From Nannochloris sp. 'desiccata' (lineage: Eukaryota; Chlorophyta; Trebouxiophyceae; Chlorellales; Chlorellaceae): 64,000 bases of DNA. Shown here one piece after another: positions 43,801 to 54,118 of the stretch; within the stretch, counting starts at the first letter, position 1, and each line of letters begins with the position of its first letter. The notes beneath the pieces are model-generated. The model ran no database searches and was not told where the DNA came from. It saw only the letters and a list, made by a program, of their open reading frames with translations. The stretch is from positions 682,001 through 746,000 of the forward strand of contig JAGTXX020000012.1 of NCBI GenBank assembly GCA_019044685.2. The letters run 5' to 3'. The position numbers and the translations under genes are program-made.

Positions 43801-46800
43801 CCACGCACTTCAGAGAGTCTACTACTAATAGGGGTGCCAGTAACGACCCACGCGTGGCGGCGCCATAAAGAAGAAGCCATGACGGCAGCGACGGAGCTGG
43901 AGTTTGCAATTAACTGTGCTTCATCAAGACAGACACGCCAATAGCCAAATTGCTGTAAGGCCGAGAGATTGTTACCATGTGAAGCCCCTAATTGGTCACG
44001 TAAATCTTCATACGAGCAAAGACAGATATCTAGAGTTTGAATTTCTGCAGCGGTGCCATCGGGCAAAGCACACATGACACGACGCAGAGGGGCGCCTATT
44101 TCATCTTTATTTGAAGCTTCCTTTGCTGTACCTTTACTACCCGATGCAGAGCTCCTAGCACCAGTAATATCTTCTCCACCAATACTAAGGCGAGGAGCTC
44201 TTCGCGCTCTCTTCCCCGCCACTGACGCCACCTCAACTGCATTCGGTGCCTGCTGCAGCAAGGATAATAATGCCTTTCTATCTAAAGGATCAACAAAGCG
44301 ACCATATCGAAGCGCACCAGGTGCTAAATGTTTACCAATTTCCTCTTCCCATTGCGTTAATAATGTCGTGGGGGCTACTAATAACGTCGTTTTAATGGGA
44401 ATGGGCTCGGTGTGGCTCACCGTCATCTCGGGAGAAAATTCTTCTATAGCCCAATTTGGCGGCGGGGGGTTTTGTTTTACCAGCATTAACGTTTGCAACG
44501 ACTTACCCAGTCCCATTTCATCACATATAAACCCTCCACAGGTGCCTTGAGGCGGTGCAGTGAAAAAATTCCAACTAGGAATGCGATGTTTAATCCGGTG
44601 CAGATAAAAAATGTGGCCAGATTGGGAAACTAGTTGCATCCAAGCAGGGTGAAGAGCAAGATGACCACGATCTCGAGCATCTCCCATTTGTTCCCTATCC
44701 AGCATCCATTTCAAGCCGCTTAATTGGTATTTTTTTGGCTTGGAAAGCATGCCTTTTGGCATCGGGGCGAGGCCTCTTTTTTTGGCAAGCTCCGGGGTCA
44801 CAGAAATAGAATTAAGAATATTGGCTACGTCGAATTGGGAAGAAAGCTCTTGACTGGGCATCTTGTCGACTTTCTCAGCTTCTTTTGTAGAAATATCGCA
44901 TATATTGAGAAGACCATCGCTATCTGGTCCTAGACGTAACGTTCCTTGGCCGTGCGTGAACAACGCACGCAGTAAATAAGAAAAGGGGTAGTTATGATAT
45001 CTCCAAAAACGATTGAGCTTTTCAGCTTCAGAACCTTTTTTATTTGATGTCCAGTCAATAATGTCACCGGTGGTGCCTTTGTAAAAGCAATCCGCAGCCT
45101 GCCCCCGAGGGTTCATTAGTACAGCAACTTTAACATGGGTGGGCAGACCCAGGGGTCTGGGGTTGGGGTCATTGCTATGTAGTGGTCGTTTTTCTATTGG
45201 AGGAGTCCTTTTACCAAGAGCTTTGCCTGCAGCATCAATTCTCCCTTTCTTTTTAGCTGAATTGGGAGCTATTTCATCTTCACGAGGGGACGAGAGGGAA
45301 CGTTTGCGTCCTGCACTCCCGATCGCACGGCAACCTCTTTCTTCCTCTTCATTATGGTCTTGGCGCACCAGTGTATACACCACTTCTATAAGTTGCACAT
45401 TCTCAAGTATCCCTAAAGTAGATATAAGCTCTTTTACCCAGGTATTTTGACTACGTACCGTCACTGCAGGCATCTGTCCTGTTGTGTGAGTAGGGTGAGC
45501 CTCTGTATCAGCCAGCTCAGGACCACCTAGGGACAATTGCACAGGAGCTTGATTATTAAATAACATATCATAATCTCCTCGGCTATCTCTTGAATAAAAT
45601 TTAGATAATTGTTCAGCCCAGATCCCTGCAGAATGACTCCCCCACGTAGGCATTACGTAATCATGGACAGTACCTTCAACTGTACTACTCCATTGAAGCT
45701 CAGTACCTGGCGGCTGTTTCTTATCTAGAGTTTCTAGGACTTCAGGGTTGACACTATGAACTGGGAGAATGATGGTGCCCAGGAGGAACTTGTCATCAGC
45801 AGAGCCGGGGTAAGGGTGAGGAGGCGGTGCAAAAGTGGGGATCGTAGCAGGAGCAGGAGCATACAGCGAACCATTTTTCTGACGGTATTGAGGAAACGGG
45901 AGTCGAGATTTAGAAACTTTGGAAGGGTAATCCCGTCCAGCGCGATAAAACGCTTCCTCAATTGAAGGAAGGTACTTTGCTGCGGCTGCTGTTTCAACGT
46001 TTTCAGAGTTTGGCAGTGACACCACTGAAAAAATAAACAAAGAATAAAAAATAAATTAGTAAGGGCACGTAATATATATGATATCACAATTAATTGATGA
46101 TTATCTATATGCAGATATGCCGTTAATGCAAACTCGCCTTGTTGTTTAAAATGCTCGTCATAGGCTGCCACCGCTGCCGCCCAGACCTCCACTTCAGTTT
46201 CAAATTCAACGTCCGAGCTACCACTCCCTGAATCATCACTATCACTATCGCTACTGCCAGTATCGATATCGTCGTCATCGTCGTCACTACTAGAAGATGA
46301 AAAAGAGGAATCTGAAGTTGACGGCTCGTTGGCAAGTGGTTGAAATAAGCGGTTGAGAAGGGCGGGAAGTGGTGCCCCATTGGTATTGCCTCCATCACTA
46401 TCTTCCTGGCTTCCTTCTCGATTACTATCATCCTCGCTATCTGAAGTACCCTCGCTTTCTCCTTCATCTTCGTTGCTGCTTGAGCCTATAACAATGGGTT
46501 CGTCGTTATCGGGTGCTGCAGCCGAGACCCTGCCTCGAGGACCGGCCGATGATGGGGTTTCTAAATAGAGTTCTACAGCACGCTCTACAGAGTTTCCAGC
46601 GACTTTCAACAAGCTATTAGCTTGCTGCAGTGTGATTGAGGGCAAGCCCATTTCTTGAACGGCTTTCTGGAGTTCATTAGGGCGAGAACTGCTGCCAGAT
46701 GATTGATCATTTGAGGGCCCAGCGCGAGAAGTTCCATGTTCAGCGCGATGAAGAGCTGCTGCCTGCACTCGATCGCCATCTGTATATGATAGGAGTTCTT

Positions 46801-46870
46801 GGGCTCGAGCGAGATCAATGTCTAGTTGCCGCGCTAATTCTTGGGCTTCAGTCGTTTTAGTCCTGCCCAT
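40818..46870 (-). CDS. SHPRH-like SNF2 ATPase with split helicase and inserted RING finger
   Basis: Exons 46870-46138, 46024-43646 and 43480-40818 join in phase to 1,924 residues; the first intron appears to use a GC donor (AG|GCGAGT). The N-terminus has two UBA-like helical units (LARQLDIDLARAQELLSYTD and LQKAVQEMGLP...NSVERAVELYL), then a Ser/Asp-rich linker. The SNF2 ATPase lobe has ICDEMGLGKS (Walker A, near residue 750), LLVAPTTLLTQW and a DEAQ box (CLDEAQLI), then WVVTGTPIS. A long insert and a C3HC4 RING finger (CPICFDD...CSHRFCTDC...CPIC, near 1655) precede the helicase-C lobe (CLIFSSW...RIYRMGQTRPTRVVRL). This order matches the SHPRH/RAD5 group, E3 ligases that act on PCNA or chromatin in damage tolerance. 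The H15 and PHD parts of vertebrate SHPRH were not seen. Confidence 0.88.
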
Positions 46871-47188
46871 CGCAAAGTGATCAGCTCCTATTTCATTCTT
46901 AGATGCGCTCCTTTTAAATTAAGTTGATGACCTTTTTTATGTATGCTGTTTGGCTGCGAAGAAACGTGCTGTATAGTATATTGCAATTCTAGCGCCCACA
47001 TTTCATTTCAAACAATGCCAACTTGAAGTTGAACTTCTGAAGTCTCAGGCTGAATATCTATTTCTCTACAGCACTCAGAACAGCAACATTTCAGCCTTTT
47101 CTAGCTATCTTACAATTTACATATCCCTAAACATACGAACAGAGGAAGAATTGTCCGCTCTGGCTCCTTTGAACTCCAACAAACAAAC
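46871..47188. other. Spacer between SNF2 gene and NIPA-like gene
   Basis: A 318-bp interval upstream of the SNF2 start and downstream of the NIPA-like stop. It presumably contains the SNF2 promoter. Nothing else recognised. Confidence 0.45.
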
Positions 47189-48559
47189 TCACCAAATTAC
47201 TCCAGACAAAGGTGCCGTCACCGCTCTTTGAATTCGTATACTTGCGCTTTCTTGCTCTGTTTCTGGCAATTCCTCCCCCTCTACTATACAAAACATGCTG
47301 ATATCTCTAGTGTCTGCAGCTAAACCTCCATGAGCTGTTACATTCACAGTATGCCTTCTAGGAACAGCAACTTTGCCAAAGCCACTTTCTTTTCCTTGTT
47401 CCTTGTTCTGCTGTTCTATATCGACCAGCTCTTTCAGCTGAAGCGTGTCCCCTGAATCTATCATGAATTGAAATTCTTTATTTTCTTTTATTTTTGAGCT
47501 GGTTGTTAGTAGCCACACCCCTGCTAGCAGGACGACAGCGCCAGTAACAAACATTGCCAACTCAAGTGTTCCCATTGCAGCAGTTTCCTGATAATACAAG
47601 CTGCCACTAATTATTGAAAAGAGAACCCAGAAAACCTGAAGAACAGGCATCATTGTCGACACTGGGAAAAGTTTCAAAGCCTGTAAAACGAAGAAAAATA
47701 GTTTAGTAAAGAAAAGAAAAATGTCGCATACGACCCGACCATTTTTTGTTTCTTGCTGCAGAAATCTAGAAGGCAATAACATTTCTCTAACCTTGTTAAA
47801 TCGTATCATCCAAAACATAGCAGCAATACTAAACAGTACGAACGTCACATAGGTATACCAATTTCCAAATTGAGAATCCTTTCCAGCTCCAAATGTTGAC
47901 CGTAGTAGCAAACTCAATGACTTTCCATAAAGAACTGACAAGGTCCCAGGAATGCCACTAAATAGTGCATAACAAATTGGTAACCATCGTGCCCAAGGTC
48001 CAAATAATGGCTGTCCACTTAAGCCACCTACTCGCCTTTTTCCTATTCTGTAAATTGTATAAGCTGCTACGGCCACCACTGCTCCTACACTTAGGTAGAT
48101 GATTATACCTGGGTTCTTGTACAGCTCCTGTAGTTCTGAAGCAGTGTATGTTGGACTCTCGTGGCTTCCAAATGAAACTATTACAACACAGCCAGCAACA
48201 ATGACTACTGTGCCAGCAAGAACAAAGCGGGAGATTTTTTCTTTATTGACAAATTTGGAAAAGGCCACGTTGCTGACAAATTCAATGCATCCAAGAGCAG
48301 AAAGTAAGGATTGTGCTGCAAATGCAAAGGATGCAAAGTTCGCTATGTTGCCAATCGCGAATAGGATAATGGCAAAGAGCCAAAGTTTGTTTCCACAGTA
48401 TTTCCACCACCTAATTGGAGAGCGTGAGAATTTGGGACAAGGACCATGCTCTAATGATACAACATAGTTTTTAGTGTGTGAAAGTTTTATTAAATTGGTA
48501 GAGAGATTCACTGATAAACTGCCAAAAACGTTGATGGTGACTCCGGTAACCCATGTCAT
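47189..48559 (-). CDS. NIPA-like/DMT-superfamily membrane transporter
   Basis: From the ATG at 48559 the frame encodes up to 456 residues; a 51-nt in-frame intron (47731-47681, GTATGC donor, TTTACAG acceptor) probably removes 17 hydrophobic codons. About nine transmembrane helices are visible. The start TWVTGVTINVFGSLSVNLSTNLIKL, read in two parts, and LLSALGCIEFVSNVAFSKFV and AGTVVIVAGCVVIVSFGSHE match the NIPA magnesium-transporter branch of the drug/metabolite transporters. A paired second half includes STMMPVLQVFWVLFSIISG. The C-terminal ~110 residues are cytosolic and polar. Magnesium transport is assumed from family resemblance only. Frames further upstream (to 48706) begin with GTG and were not used. 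Head to head with ATG13. Confidence 0.78.
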   Translation of the reverse strand: MTWVTGVTINVFGSLSVNLSTNLIKLSHTKNYVVSLEHGPCPKFSRSPIRWWKYCGNKLWLFAIILFAIGNIANFASFAFAAQSLLSALGCIEFVSNVAFSKFVNKEKISRFVLAGTVVIVAGCVVIVSFGSHESPTYTASELQELYKNPGIIIYLSVGAVVAVAAYTIYRIGKRRVGGLSGQPLFGPWARWLPICYALFSGIPGTLSVLYGKSLSLLLRSTFGAGKDSQFGNWYTYVTFVLFSIAAMFWMIRFNKVREMLLPSRFLQQETKNGRVVCDIFLFFTKLFFFVLQALKLFPVSTMMPVLQVFWVLFSIISGSLYYQETAAMGTLELAMFVTGAVVLLAGVWLLTTSSKIKENKEFQFMIDSGDTLQLKELVDIEQQNKEQGKESGFGKVAVPRRHTVNVTAHGGLAADTRDISMFCIVEGEELPETEQESASIRIQRAVTAPLSGVIW

Positions 48560-48934
48560 GTCTTGGAAATTGTAGGGAAAATAGAGAAAATGCTTTAATA
48601 CTTGCAGTATGATGTATAAAAACTGCTTTGTTGAAAATTGGATCTGTGTGTGCGATAAATTGAGCCAATTATGGAAATTCGTTTGAGCAAGGGAGCAACG
48701 AGACACCAGTCAGCGCTTGACCTTTCAAAAAAGTTTTTGCGCGGAAGCATTAGGAAACACCCCACTCGTTTTCGTTAGCTTCTTCCTCTTTGTGCTTTCA
48801 CTTCGGAAAACGCAACTTGAAACTTACAGAACAATGAAATGGTGCTATTATGTCGAGCTTGTTTCTAGCTTGTTTTAGGCCAAGCTAAGGCTTGAGTTCT
48901 TTTCTCGTTTTTCTCGAATCTTGCATTTTGAACA
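48560..48934. promoter_or_regulatory. Divergent region between NIPA-like gene and ATG13
   Basis: There are 375 bp between divergent start codons. It may contain 5'-UTR or an unseen first exon of the NIPA-like gene (the open frame continues to about 48706). No other gene seen. Confidence 0.4.
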
Positions 48935-51931
48935 ATGTCTACATCCTCCAGCACAGAGAGCCGGGGGACTGAGACTGTAGAACAGGTAATTGCTTGCCCA
49001 CATTATTATCAGGGTGTCAGTACTTGCTTTGGATGAGACAACAATAATTTTCGTCCAGACAAAGATCCAAGTTTAAATTATCCTCTCATGACCTTTTCTG
49101 CAGCTCATTGGTGAATGTTTTGTCAAGACTGCACAAGCAATCCTTTCGTCTAGAATACACGAATCCGCAGCAGGGTCCAAAGGACGAAATGAGAAACGCA
49201 GTGTTTGGGTAAGGAAAATCCTAGGTTATCAAGCGAACCCCGCTGCTCTGGCACTTGCAATTTTGATAACAAACGTTACCCTCTATTAACTTTATTTTGC
49301 AGTTCAAGCTACATCTCCAAGAGCTAGAAAGTGCTCAGAAACCACTAGACCGTTGGCGAGTCGAGCGAGGCGTCGGCTTGCCTCTTGTGTTGGAGGTACT
49401 AAGAAAAAATTATTTTAAAGAACGACTTACCTTGTTTCAACCCTAAAAATTGAAATCATAAACCCATCCCAATGTTTTTGCAGATTTATTTGCATCCCAG
49501 TGGTACCATATCTACTACTACTCCCTCTGAAGACTCTCCTGGAACTCTAATAGAAAGATGGTGCCTACATTATTGTCCTTCAGTGACAGGTCTCTCGCTG
49601 CCGCTGTCCCCTGGTGGTCTGTCCCGCAGCCAAATGACCCGGCTCAGCCCTCTACACGTCTACAAACGTCTCACACTATTAATTAGATCTGTTTACAGCT
49701 ATTGCAGAGTGCTTCCTGCGTATAAACTATACCGGACAACGACTGCGTACCGCTCCCCTCCTTTCCTCCTAAAATACAAACTCCATTCGACTCTACCACA
49801 GCGTGGGGATGCTGTTTCAGCTCGAATGCAGCGGTTTGAGTTTTCTCCCGTTGAGACTGCAGATGCGAAGTTGCATTTATCTGTTGAGTACCAGCCTGAT
49901 AGTACAGTCAAGGTGTTGGGGCAAACAGCGGTACGGTTACCCAGACCTCCGATAATTAATAATTACGTACGAGAAACGGAGATTTTGGAGAATAAGGGTA
50001 CAACTCTATTAGAAAGAGATAAATCTCAAGGTATAAGCAGCACTGCCGCTGTAGCAGCAGCAGCTGGAGGTGATACTTCGTTAGAACCTGCTCCATCAGC
50101 TCCTGCAGCGTTGCTGAGCGGTGTTAGTGCTGGTGGGTCTACTCCTCGTCGTGGGTGGAGTAGTAGTTTCAGACTGTCACCTGCAAGAATTTACGAACCT
50201 CCAGTATATGGGCATCAACAATATCCTTCCCCTACTCCTTCCTACGGAACACCAGGAGCAGGCAGTGGAGCGGTGGCAATGAGCTTTCCAATAAGTACCC
50301 CTTCTGGAAGAGAGTCAGGTATTACCACTGCTGACGTTGCTGGTCATCCTCCTGTTTCATCTCACCAGAACCAAGCGCAACTTCAACGACCACAGCAGCA
50401 GGGAGATCTTTCACTTAATGAAGGCACCACCTCCCCTCAAACCGCTCATATCATCGATGGGGGCGATGATTTATCTGGAGAGAAACAGAGTAAAGAAGGA
50501 AGACGTGTATCTTCATCTCCAGTGGCAATTCCTGGAAGTAGCCCTGTCCATTATAGGAGACAGACCCATGGCTTTAGATCTTCTGGGGATCTAGGAGCTC
50601 TAGAGAAAAGAGGCGGTGGGGGGGGCGGTGGTAAAGAAATAAAAACCTCTGGTGCTGCTGTTGGTAATCAATCAACACGCCTTGAGTACGCCCCTGAGAA
50701 ACCAATGTCTGCTCCAGCCTTATCTTATATGCATCACGTGTCGCTTAATCCTGCCGTGGCAACTAGTTCCAATATCAAAACGGTCGATGATAACGAAGAA
50801 ACTGATGAAGAGGAGAAGAAATCGCGTTCAATTGATACGAATTTAATGATTTCTAAGGACGAAGATATTGCGACACCTAGTGGTGCTGGTTTCAGAGACC
50901 AACATCGTCGCCCGCTGCCTACGCTTACCGTCAAACTCAACCCGTCAACTTATAGAGATATCACAAACGCCTCCTCCTCCCCCTCTTCCTTTTCTTCTTA
51001 CCCTGTACCTTCTAGCCCGGATTTGCCTTTTGCATTCACTCCTTCAGCTCGGTACTCTTGCTCACCTGCCTCTGTCGCCAGCAGCGGGGGCGGTGTTCGA
51101 CTTCATCAAAATCTTTCTCGGCCAAGCCCTCCCAGTCCCAATAGCACTACACACAATAATCTGTCAGGAAAGGAGATTCCAGCAGGCATAGCATTGATGC
51201 GACGGGCTTCTTGGGGCACTCGATCAATAAGAGACACAACTGCCATTGGGGCACCACTAGGCCAAGGACTGACAAACGCAGTTGGCTATTCAATCTCGCC
51301 TATACGGGATACGATGCTCGATTCGGTGCTTTCATCTGCATCGACTCCAAGGAATTTGTTGTATACTAATAAAATTGGCAGTGATGTGGTTTTAACTTCA
51401 AGCAAGACGGCTGTCGCAGCCGGCAGCAGTGGCGGGGTTACTAGTAAAAGAGATCCGCTGCTGTTAACCTTTCCGTCTACACCAGGGCATAGAATTGACA
51501 CGAAAGGATCTACAGAGGGACGAGCTGTTGCTGTTGCTGCTGCTCCTGCGGGTGCAAGACTGCCCCGAGAGGATAGTGAGCAGCTTCCCTTTGATTTTAC
51601 AGCAGACACTTCAGAAGAACACAGCCACAATAGTAGTAGTAATAATAGTAGGGGTGATGTTCAAGTAAATAAACACTGGCAAGAACAAGGGATGGAAGGA
51701 TCTGCAATAGAATTAAAAAAAGGTGCTCCTGCTGCTGGTCGTGGGCTAGAAGGAGAGGTACAACCAAGGTTCGATGTACAAAGCAGCGCTGCTTCGATAG
51801 GAGCCTTTATGCGACTAATTAATGACGCACAACCTTTATCTGGGCTCGCTCCTATCCCAATAGAAGTAGGAATGCATCAACTAGAAGCATTAAAAAATAA
51901 ATTGTCATCTGGTCAGCGGCCGCAGAGGTGA
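48935..51931 (+). CDS. ATG13: Autophagy-related protein 13 (HORMA domain)
   Basis: Exons 48935-48985, 49104-49208, 49303-49395 and 49484-51931, all phase 0, encode 898 residues. The N-terminal ~230 residues form the ATG13 HORMA domain: EQLIGECFVKTAQAILSSRI, then RSVWFKLHLQEL, LPLVLEIYLHPSG, LIERWCLHY, SPLHVYKRLTLLIRSVYSYC, RVLPAYKLYR and FEFSPVETADAKLHLSVEYQ. The remaining two thirds is long, Ser/Pro/Thr-rich and disordered, as in other ATG13 proteins, where it is phosphorylated by TOR and binds ATG1 and ATG17. ATG13 is a regulatory subunit of the ATG1 kinase complex that starts autophagosome formation. A hydrophobic, less disordered C-terminus (SIGAFMRLINDAQPL...) may be a binding motif. Confidence 0.9.
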
Positions 51932-52367
51932 TATTGAAAATTTTCTTTCAGAACCTGTAGATGCACTCGCTGTTCTTTCTATATTTGTATGTGCATGTCT
52001 ACTATCGCATTTGAATCACCTATACAAGATAAATAGAGTTGCCATCAACTGCGTTTCATCAACTTTTGCGGCTGCCATGCTAGTTTGAATTTTCAGAAGG
52101 ATTTTTTTTCGTTTTTGATTTAATCTCTCCATGGTCTTGGCTTGCAATCCCATATTAGACTAGATTTGCAAATCGACAATTCTTTATACAAATCAGTAAA
52201 CACGAATATTCGACATTTAACAATTCCTTAACTAGCAGTTAGATGCCCAGTACTGCCTCCACCATCGCCAATTTAGAATTTAGGTTTCAATTCAGTTTAG
52301 CCCAACATCTTTATTATCGCCATTTCACACAAAAATTATATACTAGAAATTAATAGAAGGTCAAAAG
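51932..52367. other. Gene-free stretch between ATG13 and FkbM gene
   Basis: A 436-bp AT-rich region between two plus-strand genes, taken as ATG13 3' UTR plus the next promoter. No RNA gene or frame recognised. Confidence 0.5.
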
Positions 52368-53957
52368 ATGGCAGCTTTTGAGCCCTTTATCCCCAGAGGC
52401 GACAATGCGAGTCCCAGCCTGCAGCAGAGGCGGCGGTTTTGGAGGCTGCTGCAAAGCTCTCCTTTCGTGCAAATACTTGGGTCAAAGAAGACGACTTTCC
52501 TCCTCGCAGTAGGAACTCTATTCATTATTATCATCGGACTCTTTAAATTCCGTCCACAGGCAAGTTTGTTTGTTTGCTTTTCATCTTCCCTATTTTTCTT
52601 CTCTAACCAACCGACAGCACCTGCACTTAACTTGACAATAATAATAAAAAACATCTTAAACTATGCAGAAAAGCGAGGGAACCCCCTGTTTTGTAGCCTC
52701 CCCATTACAAAACCCATCTTTCATCCCCGCTGTTCAACTCAAAGCCAAATCCCAGCTTGATTCGTTCTGCAAAGCAACACTCCGTGGGCAGATCCTTCCT
52801 CCTGTATCAATTGAACTCGAGTGGACTCAAACAGGGAAACTGCAAGACATGGCTGTCCGTTTTAATGAAGCCAGTGATACTACCAGCGGTTCTCAAACCT
52901 CTCAAGGTGGTTCTAGGCTAGCTGCAAATCCATCTGATCAAAACGCTGTTCTAATCCAAGTTTCTGGTGTAAGGCCTTATAACGTCTCTAGCGATCCATA
53001 TAGCATATATGCGTTTCGCGTGCCGGGATCTGTCGATATTGTTTCTAATGATTTGATGAATCTGAAACAATGGGAACAGGTAGAAGTATTTGCTCACGTT
53101 GCTGAAATGGATAAGTTTGCTCGGGACCTCGATGTGCCTCGTTCTGAAGTCTATTTTGTCGATATAGGTGCTAACTTAGGAACATTTACCCTAGGTGTGG
53201 CCGCAGCAGGGTTCAATGTTATCGCTATTGAAGCTATGAGTGTGAATCAATTCGCTTTGAGTATGTCTCTCTGTGCGAATAAAGGGATGTCTAAAGCTGT
53301 GACCTTGCTGTCGGTAGCACTAGGCAAAGAGGATGCGCGGTGTACCGTCTTTTCTGCTAGGACTAATGTGTTGGATGGAACCATGCGGTGTGATGAAGCT
53401 GGAGAAAAGCAGCTGCTTCAGCAAGGGTAAGTTATACGTGTAAATTCTCTGAATTCAATCTTTGCTTTCCCGAGCTAATTTTTAGAGCCGCCCAACCTAA
53501 ATTTTCTTTCCTCTCAAAACAATACTTCAGAATGGTAAAGAGACAAGTAGTTGATGTCGCCCGTTTAGATGATCTCTTAGAAGAATGGTTACCAGCCTTG
53601 AAGAACCGCGTTGGCGCCTTAAAAATGGACACAGAAGGCTTCGAGCCATGGGTTATTCAAGGAGGAAAGAAATTCTTTTCAACTGTTCGACCCCGGTTTA
53701 TGCAGCTTGAGGTTTCTCAAATGAGCGACGCAGCGACTGGTGTCTCTTCCGTCCAAATGCTCGACGCACTGGCTGGATTAGGCTATGAAATTAGTTTACA
53801 GCCCAACGGGGCACCTATCACACCACAACTCACGATACGACCAGCATCCACTCCAGGCAACGTGTACTTGTATAGACAGTCATATGGAGTGCCTGTGAGT
53901 AATGAGGCGATTGATAGACTAGAGTTTGATAAATATGCTGAAGAGTATACACAGTAG
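52368..53957 (+). CDS. Membrane-anchored FkbM-family methyltransferase
   Basis: Exons 52368-52559, 52669-53426 and 53531-53957 join in phase to 458 residues. The first intron is best read with a GC donor (CAG|GCAAGT); a GT donor 12 nt later would also keep frame but is weak. One transmembrane segment near residues 42-60 (TTFLLAVGTLFIIIIGLF) makes it a type II membrane protein, probably of the ER or Golgi. The methyltransferase fold contains the SAM-binding VYFVDIGANLGTFTLGVA and, across the last intron, the FkbM signature ALKMDTEGFEPWVIQGGKKF. FkbM enzymes O-methylate small molecules or sugars; with a luminal orientation, glycan methylation is plausible but inferred. Confidence 0.88.
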
Positions 53958-54118
53958 CAGCAGGTGCAGTCGATTCTCCAACCAAAATTGTCTGTGATAG
54001 TTGGCAAACGCCTTTAAAAAGACCAACAGAGATATCTTTCCAAATTTTCATTTCATTTTTATATCTTAAGCAGACGCATTGACACACTCAATTTTACACT
54101 TATTGATACAATTTATAA

